DNA of 64,000 nucleotides from Lithospermum erythrorhizon (Eukaryota; Streptophyta; Magnoliopsida; Boraginales; Boraginaceae). Shown here in pieces: positions 12,570 to 24,320 of this stretch. Where the stretch lies: the NCBI GenBank assembly GCA_019722365.1, contig JADFUC010001632.1, positions 1 through 64,000 on the forward strand, read 5' to 3'. Within the stretch, counting starts at the first letter, position 1; every line of letters begins with the position of its first letter. The notes beneath the pieces were generated by a model that saw only the letters and a program-made list of their open reading frames with translations, ran no database searches and was not told the origin of the DNA. Both the position numbers and the translations under genes were made by a program.

Positions 12570-14945
12570 TAATCACGCAAGTTTCTAAAGCATATGTGAG
12601 AAAGAGGTACGATATGCCAAAGGCTGATGATTTTCTAGGTATACATGGGTGGATTTTCGAATAACCGGATTACCATTTGAAGTCAGAAACGAATTATTCT
12701 ACAAGTTCAAATGAAAAGTGAGCAACAAGTTGCTCTAATCGAGTAAACTATGGAAAAGAATTCCGAGAATACTAATTTCCTTGAGTTTTGTACAAGCTAG
12801 GAATTATTCACGAATTCTCCCCATAACCCCAATAAACAAAAAAATGGTGTAGGTAGAGGAAATAATCGAACTATCCAAGAAACGGCACGTGTCACGCTTC
12901 ATTCAAGAATACTTTCTAAAATTTTGGGCCGAGGCGATCACCATATATTCATAATCAAGTTACCTCCGTCCCGCACAAACAAATACAAATTATGAAGATT
13001 ATGGAGGGGAGAAAGCCAAATGTGCAATATTTTCATGTTTTTGTAATTGTATATATTCTCGCAGACGAGAAAAAAGTAAAACCGGATGTCAGCGCATTTA
13101 TGAATCTTCGGTGTACTGTGCCGCGTCTCCGGTTTACAACAAAAGAACTCAACAGGTTATGGAGTCTACTAATGCAAAGTATATTGCATAATGTGAGTCG
13201 CAACTTTCGACGCAAAGAATCGGAAGATGACGCACTGCCAAAGACACTGTGACGCACAACAACGACAAAGAAGTGTCGGAAACAACGGTTAATGAAACAA
13301 AGATGAAAGTTTACCTATACGCTTCTACCACTAGAATTCAAAGTGGACCATCCCATAGAAAAACATTATCGGGGAAATTCGATCAAGGAATTACAACACG
13401 AAGAAAAAGAGCCAATCGACTATGTAAGAACGTTGGTCTACTCGAGAAAGCCGCTTTTATTTCTAAAATCGAACCGAAGAACGTGGATGAAGCTCAAAGA
13501 TGAACATCGATAAATGCCATGCAAGAGGAATTAATCCACCTCAACGAACACGCTGGAACTGTGCGCTACCATGATCATAACGCGATAAGGACAAAATGGA
13601 TTTTCAAAAATAAACTGATGAACAAGGCGTCATGACTAAAACAAAGCGAGACTAAGTGGCACAAGGATATTCATGCTGGGAAGGTAGACTTTGAGGAAAC
13701 ATTTGCCTCACAAAGCCAGAGGCCATACGACTTCTCCCAAGATAGCCTGCCCGATGAAGTTTAAAACTATTTCGTATGGACGCAAGAAAGGCCTAAATGG
13801 TGTCACAAGAAGAGGTCTATGTGTATCAACACCAAAGGATTCACAACGACGTATGTCCCCAACATGTGTGGTATCTAATCGTAAGAAAGATCGTGATGAA
13901 AGTCTCAAGCAAGTTCCCTCGAGCCTCTGCATTTGCACTCAACAAGTATCTATCGACTAAAGGATATACAAGTATATGGGCCGATAAGACCTTGTTTAGG
14001 CTACGAAAAGCAAGTTTGATAGTTGCACAAATTTATGTTGATGTTAGAATCTTGGAGGAATGTCAACAATCCAGCGCAATTTGTTCAACAAACGGAATCC
14101 TGAAGCTCAAAATGAAATGGGAGAATTGAATTATTTTTTTTACTTCAAGTCAAGTTAGTATTTAAGGATGGCATTTTTATATCTCAAAACGAATATGCCA
14201 AGAATCTAGAAAAATTTGACTCAAAAATACTAAGTCAGCCACAGGACACCACGCAACTCACAAAAGTCAAGAAGATGTCAATGGAAGTCCAATGGACATA
14301 AGTACCATCTGAGTACGATAGAGTTTATTATACCTCACGTACAGTCGCCCGACATTTCCTACCTCGGAGCCAGGTGCTCGCTTCGCTAAATCCCAAAGAG
14401 TCATTCAATCCAAGCCAAAAGAATCATCAACACGTGGAACGGCTACGTCAATTACGGACTATTTTATTCTTTTGATACTAATGATTCTTTGGTAGATATC
14501 ACGTGATGCCGATCAAGGAAATACGTAAGGATAGGAAAGAGCAATATCCGTGGATGTTTCTTTTGGAAAACAACTTAATATCCTCGGTTTAGCAAAAACA
14601 AAACTCGTGTTCTCTCAACGGCCGAAAGCCGAATATATATCGGCAAAGAAAAATACTCAAATCTTACGGACGGGCAAATGCTTGAAGAAAGTATAACGTG
14701 GTGTCAAATGCTACGACTACATCGCGGATAATATGAGTGCTATCAATACATATCAAAAATCATGTCCAAAGATATCCGAACCAAACACACGATATCGACG
14801 TGCACCATTTTATACCCAGAATCGCAAGACAGCGATATCACTCAACACGCGAGTACGCACAAACAACTTGCACATTTTCACTAAGGCGCTGATGCAACTG
14901 GGCTTGAATCCTTGAGATCATCTCCGGTATCAGGTTTTGTCGATC
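12570..14945 (+). pseudogene. Degenerate copia (SIRE/Maximus-like) integrase-RT-RNase H
   Basis: The order is integrase C-terminal half, reverse transcriptase, RNase H. Visible pieces: EFCTS then GIIHEFS (12,770-12,820), TIQETARVTLHS (about 12,870), GRKPNVQYFHVF (13,008-13,045), SKIEPKNVDEA (13,460-13,495), MQEELIHLNEH (about 13,520-13,550), KWIFKNKLDEQGV (about 13,594-13,634), IVAQIYVDVRI (14,017-14,049) and RTNNLHIFTKAL (14,850-14,895). The wording of these blocks matches the SIRE/Maximus copia lineage. There are many frameshifts and stops, and the catalytic YVDD of RT reads YVDV. The 5' part of pol and gag are not upstream; the sequence enters directly from LTR DNA at about 12,550. Confidence 0.85.
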
Positions 14946-16815
14946 AATAGCAATTAAGAAGAGTCAGAAGACTTCAGGTAAATGCTGCCGCAACAGCAGT
15001 GAGAAATACGGGTTCTCAAGTGAGTTTAAGTCATGAGCCTACAACGTAAGTCTAACTGAATCTATTCTACGAAGTTATGAATTGGCGGAAAAGAAAAGAG
15101 TCGTTTGACGACTAAAATATATTTGGTTATAAAGTTAATTAATACAAGGAGATCTTGTTTAAATCTCACATTCCCCTTCAAACACTTACCATAAACAATC
15201 TTCAAAAATTACAACCGTCATTAAAACCTCCCTACTTCATATATTACTTTTTGTTCATAAATCATCCATCAAAGAAGCCTCCTTACCAATCGCTCGACAA
15301 AAATTCTCTTAATTACATCAGCCTCTCTCTACAATTTGCTAAAACTGCCTCGTTAGAACAGAAGACACGCCGAGGTTTGAACACTTCCGAGAAGGCCACC
15401 AAAGAGTACATAACCCGTGAGACAAACATGCATGGTGTTGAACCCCTATTGTAAATAAGAAGGGTCCTAAGGCTAAGAGTCGGAGACCAAGAACCCAAAC
15501 CTCGAAGAACATTGGTGAAGAAGAGGCTATTCTGAGTCCGATGCCCTGGTGAAAGATTCCCCCATGTGGAATCGACACAAATTCCCCAAGATAGGCTCCT
15601 CGCAATACACAATACCATTCCGCCATGGGCTGATTACACAAATGCCAGGATTCAACCTCTAGGTCAAGAGAAATTCACAACGCAGATAATGACGTAGGGA
15701 GGAGAAGATCTATACCGAAATTAATGACGTACAGATGCTGGAGGAAGCTGCCGAGGGCCAATTGTCGTAACATGCAGCCCTCCGACTCTTCGAATGTCAA
15801 AGCATGTTTTAAAATCGGGCAGTCCGATTGTGTACATCCGTTACGCCATCCGCAATGACAAGTCCCAGATCACTATTAATGAATTTAAGTGGAAGATGAT
15901 GTCGAAGACCGCGGGTCTCACGAGGAGAATGAACGACCGGCCGATAAGTGGTATCGAAAGCATTTAAGACGCGTACCAAATGTCGAGAGATCCAAGCACC
16001 GCAGCTCGAAACAATGCAGAGAAACAAGTGTAACAAGTGTCAAAAAACACTTTAAATGATACTACGGTTTCAGATGACGTGTTAAAGACATTCGATGCCG
16101 CTGGCGGTAATGCCCCTTCCGACATATCAAGAAATGCTTACCAAGGCTACATCAGCAGCTCATGAGGACGACGGTGTCATCAACACCTCGGATGAAGACA
16201 GGTTTCTCTCCCAAATGTTAAATTCAAGACAGGAAATCAAGAAAATAAGCGAGGCGTGTCCTTCCGCGCTAAATTCATCGGGGCGAAGAAAAGCCGCCAA
16301 GAAGGCTGTAAGAGTTTAAAAGTATGTTAAAAGTCAGAGCACAAAGTGGTCACAGGCCGTGCGCAATCCATGAGAAAGAGGTCAAGAGATCAGAATCAGA
16401 AACTGTAGAGATACCACCAAGCCATGCCCACATTGCCGATGACCTAATGGCTGCCCCTAACAAGAACAACAAGTCAATGATCCCGGGATGAGGACTGTAA
16501 TAAGCAAGACGCCGCAATACGGAGTTAGCGAGGAAGGCGGCAAACTCCGGATAAAATGAAAACAGTAACTGCACTGGGAATCAAGAATTCAAGAATATAG
16601 CCGATGTTCCTACAACCAATGTGTCTCTTAACTCGCAAGCAATGGCTGTGTGGAAGTTTGTGGCCAACCGACCAGTAGTCACGGTAGCTTATTGTCCAAA
16701 TCGACGCGTAAGAACTCCAACATCATTGTGATTCTTTATATTTGAGTCATGGCTACCGCGGTGCCGCAAGCCCTACTATCCGAAGCTTCGCTGGTATAAC
16801 GGTATTCAATTCAAA
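14946..16815 (+). other. Region 3' of copia pol, possible env-like remnant
   Basis: SIRE-type copia elements carry an extra, envelope-like reading frame between pol and the 3' LTR, and this stretch sits in that position. Its composition is coding-like in places (Ser/Lys/Glu-rich frames about 15,360-15,450 and 16,095-16,319), but I recognise no domain and no frame stays open beyond about 100 codons. Assignment rests on position only. Confidence 0.3.
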
Positions 16816-16819
16816 CTCC

Positions 16820-17592
16820 GTTGAAGATAATAAATTGTTTAAAACGAACTAACTTCGGCCACGATGGGCAAGCCAAATTCTAAAAATTTTGTGCACTATA
16901 TAAAGCTTCCTTCTTTAAAACAAAAAACAATCTCTTTGATAATTTTTGACCTAATTTCTCGAAAGCAATTAATCTCTTGAAATCAAAAGGTAAAAGTCAT
17001 AACCCTACATTTAATTCTTCTAGCTATCTTTTGGTGCAGAGTTTCAGCCATGTAAAAGTACATCTCACCTTTATCAGGTTTCGAGTGAAATCTCAGCATT
17101 TAAGCATGTATTCGTTTATTCTAAGTTGAGTAAGAAAGTGAAATCCTAAGAAGGTGTTCTCGTTCCTAATCTAGGTTGATTGGGAGTTTGAAATCCTTAG
17201 CTGCAGCTCGGGGTCACTTAGTCGAGGCTGGGTAAGTCTGGAGCAATAGTCTTGGTATAGTTGCTTCAAGCAGGTATTCAAACATTTCTTCAAGCCACCA
17301 GTTATCTTTGCCAAAATCCCGGTGTGTCGAAAGCCGACTGTCGAGCAAGAGAAACTCAAGCTCGCAAAATCGTGTATCGCCTTTTCTCTCTTTACTTTTA
17401 CTAAGTATTTCATTGCTATTGTTAATCATTTTGATTGTTAAATTGTTGACTAATCATTCTTTGTAGCTCAGTAGGTTTATCACATTAATCTTTATTCCTT
17501 ACTATTCGTTAATCTGCATATTAAATTAAAACTCGAAAAGTTAATAACGAACTTAAACCTTATTCACCCCCCAAGTTATATCTAAAGCACAA
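16820..17592 (+). repeat. Probable copia LTR (SIRE-like)
   Basis: The stretch is AT-rich with promoter-like CTATATAAAGC (about 16,896), and its 3' end ACCTTATTCACCCCCCAAGTTATATC resembles the conserved end of SIRE-lineage LTRs (an ATTCACCCCCC motif). A gag-like start follows within 30 bp. Borders are approximate; no second copy was located in the right arm. Confidence 0.4.
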
Positions 17593-17616
17593 ATTTTCAT
17601 GTGAGTTCACATGCAA

Positions 17617-18210
17617 CATGTCCAAAGACATCACTTACACCGCCAACCCTCATCATCGAAGGTAACTTTCAAGTAATCACACCTTGATTTCTCTCTCCCT
17701 GTCGATAAATGATCACTTCGAGGTACACAACGAGGTGGCAATCGCATACTTGAGACTGCATATATTCAAAGTGTTAATCGCCGTTGCCACGCCCCATGTA
17801 AGGGGCTACCATCTTCCAAGTCGAGTAAGGAAGTATGCCGTGCCGCATGCGTAAAGTGTAAATTGATTTACTACCCATAAATACCAAATGTCTCAAGCAT
17901 CGTGGTTTTTGCTACGGGGTTGACCGGCGCTTTTTCTTTGAGCATGGGAGGTGCTTGATCAAATCACTCAACATGCTACACCATTACGCCGTGTTAAAAT
18001 CAACTTTATCCAAAAATGATCCGCAAAAAGATTCTTCGAGCCAAGACATATTCCTCACATCCGACGACGCTGGCATAAACTCGAGTCATTACCATCACTC
18101 CCAGACTAACGGAAGGAACTCAGCGGGGCCGATGCATTCTCCGCCGGACCTCGATCGAAGACACCTCCACCACTTACACCGACGGCACGACGCAAATTTG
18201 GTCAAGTGAC
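17617..18210 (+). pseudogene. Copia gag remnant
   Basis: MSKDITYT begins at about 17,620. After a one-base shift it continues PTLIIEGNFQV (about 17,645-17,680), and SINDHFEV follows at about 17,702-17,725. The MSKD... and (L)IEGNFQVW patterns are typical of the first 60 residues of SIRE-lineage gag proteins. The rest is not interpretable. Its position downstream of an LTR-like stretch and after a pol remnant is out of order for one intact element, so this may be a second, truncated copy. Confidence 0.45.
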
Positions 18211-19480
18211 AGTATTTGAACGTAGCGATGTGCAGCGGCTCGTAAGTCGCAGGCAAACCGGCGGGACTGACCGCAGGATGACGCTGTGTCGGCGATCATT
18301 CTCGCCTCGGGATCGTGTTGTCCGTAAGTCGTAATCCAGCCCCTTTTGCCATGCTGGGACAACAGTGGTATGTCTCACGGGAGGAACCCTTTCGTGGAGT
18401 TATTTTTATTGTTCTAAGTATCAGCGCGATCTGCTCTCTGATATATTTACGTGTTCGCATGGGGTTTAGTTTCGTATATATCGACATTCTCGTTTTCGCC
18501 ATTCATTCATCACTATCAGACATAGCTGACGTATGTTGTGTTCGTATACAATCCATCTGCTTGTGTTGATTAGCTGATATTAACGCTTCTATTTGCGGTA
18601 TATACGCTATATATGATGCCAGAGGGTTCTTAAGCATATTTGCTTAAAAACTTACCCAAAGCGGGGAGTTTGTTGTTTATCATAGTTGGTCGTTGTTTCG
18701 CCAATACGCCCAACCGCCCTTGACAGATAAAAGCAACTATTCAAGAGCCGATGTATCTTTCATGCGAGATTATGTTTCCATATTCAAGAGGATCTCGAGA
18801 TTCGAGGATCCTAAATGGATCCGATTTCGTGGTGCTCTTATGTACGATTCAGGAATCAAGTAAATGTAAGATACACGTCTAAATAAATAAAAAGTATATT
18901 CACCAAGCATTTATTAATTGCAAAGTAAGGAAAGGACTTTTATTATGCTCAAGATGGAAGTTTTCGCTTATGCTAACATTTCGCTATAAACGCTGCATGC
19001 GCCTACACTATATTATGGCTTCATTTGCGCATTTGGGCAAGTCACATGAAACAAAGAGTGTATTCTGCATCAGACAAGCATAGAGCTTTGTGTGAGGTTT
19101 TAGTGTGTAGGCTGAATGAATGAAGTGTTACTATAAACTCCTTTAGTTATTGTACAACTGTCTGTGACACCTGGTTACAAATGCTTTTATTCTACGAAGA
19201 TTATCAGAGTTTACACTTGGCCAGGATAGAGTGAATAAAATAAGATGTGAGTGTTATATTCGTGGTTCTCAGTATACATTCGATTGAGTAGAATAGGCGG
19301 AGAGAATTCGATATCGAGTAAGGCCCCTCGTTGTAATTCTTGGATCATACGGGAATCCTTCATCGGGCACCGCCTGCACGTAGTGCCGCTTAGCACTGAA
19401 CCGGGTTACCAAACCGTGTTTTATTTTGGTGTTGCTTACTCTACACGCTTGTTGGTCACGAGTCATCGATGCTGGTCTCA
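18211..19480. other. Unclassified, no gene seen
   Basis: This stretch lies between the gag remnant and the LTR-like tail (19,480-19,983). Open frames of up to 123 codons overlap on both strands and share no recognisable motif. Composition is mixed. It is inside the right palindrome arm but contributes most of the extra length relative to the left arm, so part of it may be a late insertion. Confidence 0.4.
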
Positions 19481-19988
19481 GCCATTGTCCTCATGGGAGA
19501 GGTTACACACAATTTCACCCAAAAAAATCGATTATAATCACTCAAAATCACTTAATCCAACTCTAGATCAAATCTATATACTATTTAAAGTCCCAACTCA
19601 AAGTCAACAAAAGTTAAACTAAAATCAACTTCCATAACTTAAGAAAATCACAAAGCTTCAAACTTCTTTACCAAAGCAGAAGCATTTACGAGGAGAAGAT
19701 GTTCAACAAATTTGTAAAGCTTGAGCAACAATGGAAGAGAGGAAGATGGAGGAAGATTTTTTTTTTTTCTTTCCTATTGGGTTCAACAAATGGGGATAAA
19801 AGGCTGTGGGTTTGATGAAGATGATCAATAGTGAATAGGGGTCAGGAAGACATTTGATAGTTTTAAGTCCCGCTTGATTCAAGGGTTTGAAAACTCGTCT
19901 CGATTTAACAATACAACTCGAACATACACTTATTTCTACCCAAACAATATTAAAATAATACTTATACGGAACGGGTTATTTCAATATA

Positions 19989-20869
19989 CTTCACTAATTT
20001 ATGTTTTTAGTGGAACTCGTTAAGTCTTCTCACAATTAATACCTTCTGTTTGTGCCAAATAATATTGCATGTACAATGGCGTGTGTAGACTCATTTTTAT
20101 CAATGGGTTCAAATTAAATAACAATCATTTTCACCTTTCATTATTGTTAATGTTTAATTAGTGATTATCTACATGATATGTCACATTTGACGAAAATGAT
20201 CTACCAGCTGTTTCCCTTCGATTAAGTAGCATGCATGGAGTGATAGTTTGAAACTATGATCATTTATACACTTCATGTTATTAGTTTGGAGCATTCACAT
20301 CATGTTATACACTTCTAGTCCATTCATTTAAATCGAAATAAAAGATGAAAAAAATTAGTTCATCTAAATCTGAATTATTGGGTGAAGATATATTAGATTC
20401 AATGGTCGGGAGTAACTAAGTTTTGGTTGTATCAAACCTCTCTATTACTGTCGAAAAAATCACTAAAATCTATGACGAATAACATATTATTTACTATATA
20501 GTTTAACATAAACGATAGATTTAGAACATGAGTATAGCAAAGTGGGTTATTAGACCCGTTATCTTCCTAATGACTATAGAGGCTAATGTAGCCGAACCTG
20601 TTGACAAAATCACTTTCTCGGACAAAGAATGATCAACAAGAATATGTTTTCAGGTGGAATTGACTGTCCTGAAAAACTTGGAAGATTGTATCATAGTGTT
20701 TTCAAAAGAACTAATTGTTTAACAATTTTTAGACCTACTAATACTAGTAAAATGTTAGTAAATGTACATATGTTACACGCAAGTATTTATGTTTCAAATA
20801 TTTAAACTGAGATAATAAATAAAATAATCAACTATTTATGTAAATTTATAAATTATACTTTTGATTTAT
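19989..20869. other. AT-rich spacer between the LTR and CACTA, right arm
   Basis: No open frame of note and no RNA gene seen. It matches 3,371-4,088 in inverted orientation, including ATTAGTTCATCTAAATCTGA at 20,354-20,373. Confidence 0.6.
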
Positions 20870-21102
20870 ACTACTGTAAAATGTACTTATGTAGCCGGCT
20901 GAAAACCCGACGCCATAAAAGTCAGTTTAGCTTGCCTAGCCGGGATTGGAAGCCCGAATAGTTAAAATGTTTCGGGGTCATACATCTGCCGTATGGCTGC
21001 TTAAAAAAAATTAAAATTAATTATACCACATACCGACGCCTCCCCTAAACTAAAAGATATATAAAAAACTTAATTTTTTACACACCATCATTATATTATC
21101 AC

Positions 21103-21210
21103 ATCCCCTACCCCCCACCCGCGACCCCACCACCCGACCCCACCACCTCCCCGACGCCCACCCGACCCCCACCACCTTCACCAACCCGACGCCACCACCT
21201 GCACCCAACC
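21103..21210. repeat. C-rich tract in the CACTA left end
   Basis: About 108 bases are made of CCCACC/CCCGACCCCACC units, followed by a T-rich stretch and then ordinary AT-rich DNA. The mirrored left-arm segment (3,090-3,150) is G/C-rich but not a clean repeat. Confidence 0.8.
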
Positions 21211-23714
21211 GATTTAGGTGCAAATTTTTTCTTTTTTTTCGTTTTTTTTTCGTTTTTGTTTAATTCGAATATTAATTGTATGTGTATTTAATTGTTTGTT
21301 GTTATATGTGTAATTATGATTTAATTTCTTTTAATTTGTTTAAATATAATTAAGATAATAATTCATTTAATGAGATTAGTTATAAATTTAATTAGTTCTT
21401 TATTTCGAATTTATTTGATTTAATTTGTTAATTTATTTAGTTATGTTGTAGTCGTTTTAATTCGATTTTATTAGTTGGGGATTGAATTGGTAATTGTTTG
21501 AATCGTGTATTTGAGTTTGAATTAGATAAAAATGGATTTGAATTGAATTGTGCTTAATTGATTGGACTGTAATTGAATTTGCTTAATTGAATTGCTGGGT
21601 TTTGTCATGATTTGCTCAACTTGTTTGTTTGTGTAATGGTACTTCATTTTTATGATCATTTTATTTATTTATTATTTTATGTATATAGTTTAACTTCATG
21701 ATAGAAATTCAAGTTTGAACTGAACTTGTTGTTTTAATTGATTGAAGCTCAACTCAAATGCAGTTTTTATGGCTCCTCGCGCGGCTTTCTAAGAACTGAC
21801 GGCTAAGGTTACGATGGAGAGTAGCAAGTAGAAGTCACGAAGTGCCGGTGGATCATGATACGACCTTGTTATTAAGCCCACTGACGACCCATTTCGACGC
21901 CGCCGCCCTCGATCCGAGGTCGATGTTTACGAAGACATCAGCCGACACCTACCGGGATCACCGGGGCGATGTTCCTCGCTAAATATATCGATGCTCGCCT
22001 CCACTGCGATTCGAAGAAGACTCGCCACACACCGGCGAGCATATGTGAGGCATTTGACCTATCTCGATCGAGCACGCGTATGTTACGGTCAGCAGGTCGA
22101 CATAGCCCCGCCAGTAGCCGTCGGGAGCTCATGTGGCATCGATAGGCCTACTTCCGGCTGGGGACACGTTTCGGCTACAATTCATATCTCGAATACGGGA
22201 AGTAAAAGTGTATTTTTTATTGAGTTTGTTTTATTAATATATTTTATCATTCAGATCTAATCATATTTGTTTGTTTATTTTAGGCTTCGTCGTGCAAGAA
22301 AAGATTCTTCGGGAAGTCGGGCCATGAGGAGAGGGAAGATTTAGGCCTACATATTTCAGACACTCATCCGCTAAGTGATGCTACATGGCAAATTTTTCTG
22401 TAAGTACGGGTATTATAAAAGTTTTGTGTTTATCGACTATGAATTTTACTAACTTACTTGTACTTATTTCGTGATCAATATGAAATTAAAGCGAGGAGCA
22501 TTTCATATGCTCGCAGCTCTTTTCGGTGGGGCTTCACAAAGCAAAGCGCCGCACTTCACGGCTGTGGTGCCACACAACACGGGAGACGCACGGCGTATGA
22601 TGTCGCTGCTCCCCGAGCGCGCCCAATCGGGATTCGGTATCTCCAACTGCTGGCATGTCACTCATCGCGCCGTGATGAACAGAAATAAAAAGCCCAAAGC
22701 AGCCGATGTAACCGCATGACTCCCGCCGGCGACCGGCGGCCCTTCATCACATTCCACAGAGTGGCCATGAGCCGATACACAAGAGGTGCTGATTTGCTAC
22801 TATTAAATTTGAATATCTTTTTGTTAAGTATTTTAATCTACCGCCTGTGCCCACGCCTCCGCCAAGCCGAGAGCGTCATTAAAACTGAACACCGTGAGTC
22901 ACCAAATCGGCGGGATCTACTCGCTTAAAAACACAATTGCTTCATCCAAAAATGGATCACAATTAAGTTTCCCAAACAAAACAGTTTTTAAAATTTATAA
23001 TCCATCAAATGATGACTAAATAAAAGAATTTATAATCCACGCTTTTAAAACGACCAACCCATATATATATATACACATCTCCCAAAAATAAAGTAATGTC
23101 GGCAAGGTTACAAAGATGATACATATCAGACCTCGAATACAAAATTCCATAAATAACCGACAAGGCTAAAAGTTTCAAAATAAAAATACAACAATCAAAA
23201 ATGACAACACATCAAAATCGATCGCTGGTGATCCTTCGCTTACCCGACGCTCACCTAGCCACTCGCAAATAAAACCCCAAACAACCTCTTCGCTCAACCG
23301 CCGTCAACCCGCACAAATGAAATGCCTAATGCAGTGAGCCAATAGCTAAATAAACTAACACAAAAATAACTTAACATACTCTTAATCCAGTCAATCAATA
23401 ATATAATAGTCAAATATGAAACGAAATACATATATCCGTGACTACCTAAAAAGATCATACAACATGGTTCCACAGAAATCTCGTATATAATATACGAAGA
23501 TATAATAGAAAGCCAAGAAACACACAATACCGCAGTTAAATCAAGAGATCTACAATTGCATCAAAACTCTACTATCAAACCTCTTATCTCATATCCCCAC
23601 CAAAGTATACCAACCTCTAACGCGCATATGCTCAATCCGTCTACCAAGGAACGGACTAATCAATAACGCCCCAAGACTTACATCAAGCAAAGAGTAAGGG
23701 CCAAAACCGCATTT

Positions 23715-23850
23715 TATACACAAAGCATAAAGCACACGCACTCGGCCACTCAAGTACAAGGCACACCGCCTATACACCAAGTATAAGGCACACCCACTTA
23801 TACACTCAAGTATAAGGCACACCGCACTTATACACCTCGCATAAGGCTAT
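23715..23850. repeat. Minisatellite in LTR copy 1
   Basis: About four to five degenerate units of 25-29 bp contain CACTTATACACcAAGTATAAGGCACAC. Each unit is partly self-complementary (CTTATAC...GTATAAG). The same array in copy 3 (53,885-54,125) is about twice as long; in copy 2 it is nearly absent. Confidence 0.8.
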
Positions 23851-24174
23851 CGCCGCATATCCGCAAGGAAGCGAGTCATCTAACCCCTAATCATCCCAAC
23901 ATAGTCAAATCCTCGATAATTGCCGCCGCAAGTCATACATAACTCTAACCATTACCTCAATAACCAGCCACTTACCCCCAAACAATATCCAAGCACACGC
24001 CTAAACATCTCACACCGTAAGTCAAACACAATCACGACAAGGCCACGTAAATCATAAGGCCACAAGGCCACGTAAATCATAAGTGCCTACAGCGCCACGT
24101 AAATCATGCCGATGCGCCATAGAAATCGAAATATAAGTCGGGTGTCTGCCATTACTTACCTTCAATCACAACGC

Positions 24175-24320
24175 CACAGCCATTACAATCACATAATCAT
24201 AACAATTACATGTATGTCATTCTCACGTAATCATAACACAATAACATGTATACTACCACATAATCATATCATACAACACGTATATCATTCCTACATAATC
24301 ATATCACAACAACAGTTCAC
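24175..24320. repeat. Short direct repeats in LTR copy 1
   Basis: Four to five units of about 30-33 bp contain CACATAATCATA(T)CA...AACA(T/C)GTATA. Equivalent arrays are at 30,085-30,170 and 54,430-54,515. Confidence 0.75.

Larger units (their letters stand above)
12273..19983 (+). mobile_element. LTR of TGTAACGACC family, split by a copia insertion (right arm)
   Basis: The left end reads TGTAACGACCTCAG and the right end GGAACGGGTTATTTCA, the start and end style of the large LTRs elsewhere in this window. Both sides are flanked by the same five bases, ATATA (12,268-12,272 and 19,984-19,988), although the left copy sits in an AT dinucleotide run. The first 270 bp and about the last 500 bp look like LTR sequence; the interior is copia-derived. 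I infer a solo LTR that later received a copia element. The left-arm counterpart is 4,094-9,566. Confidence 0.6.
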
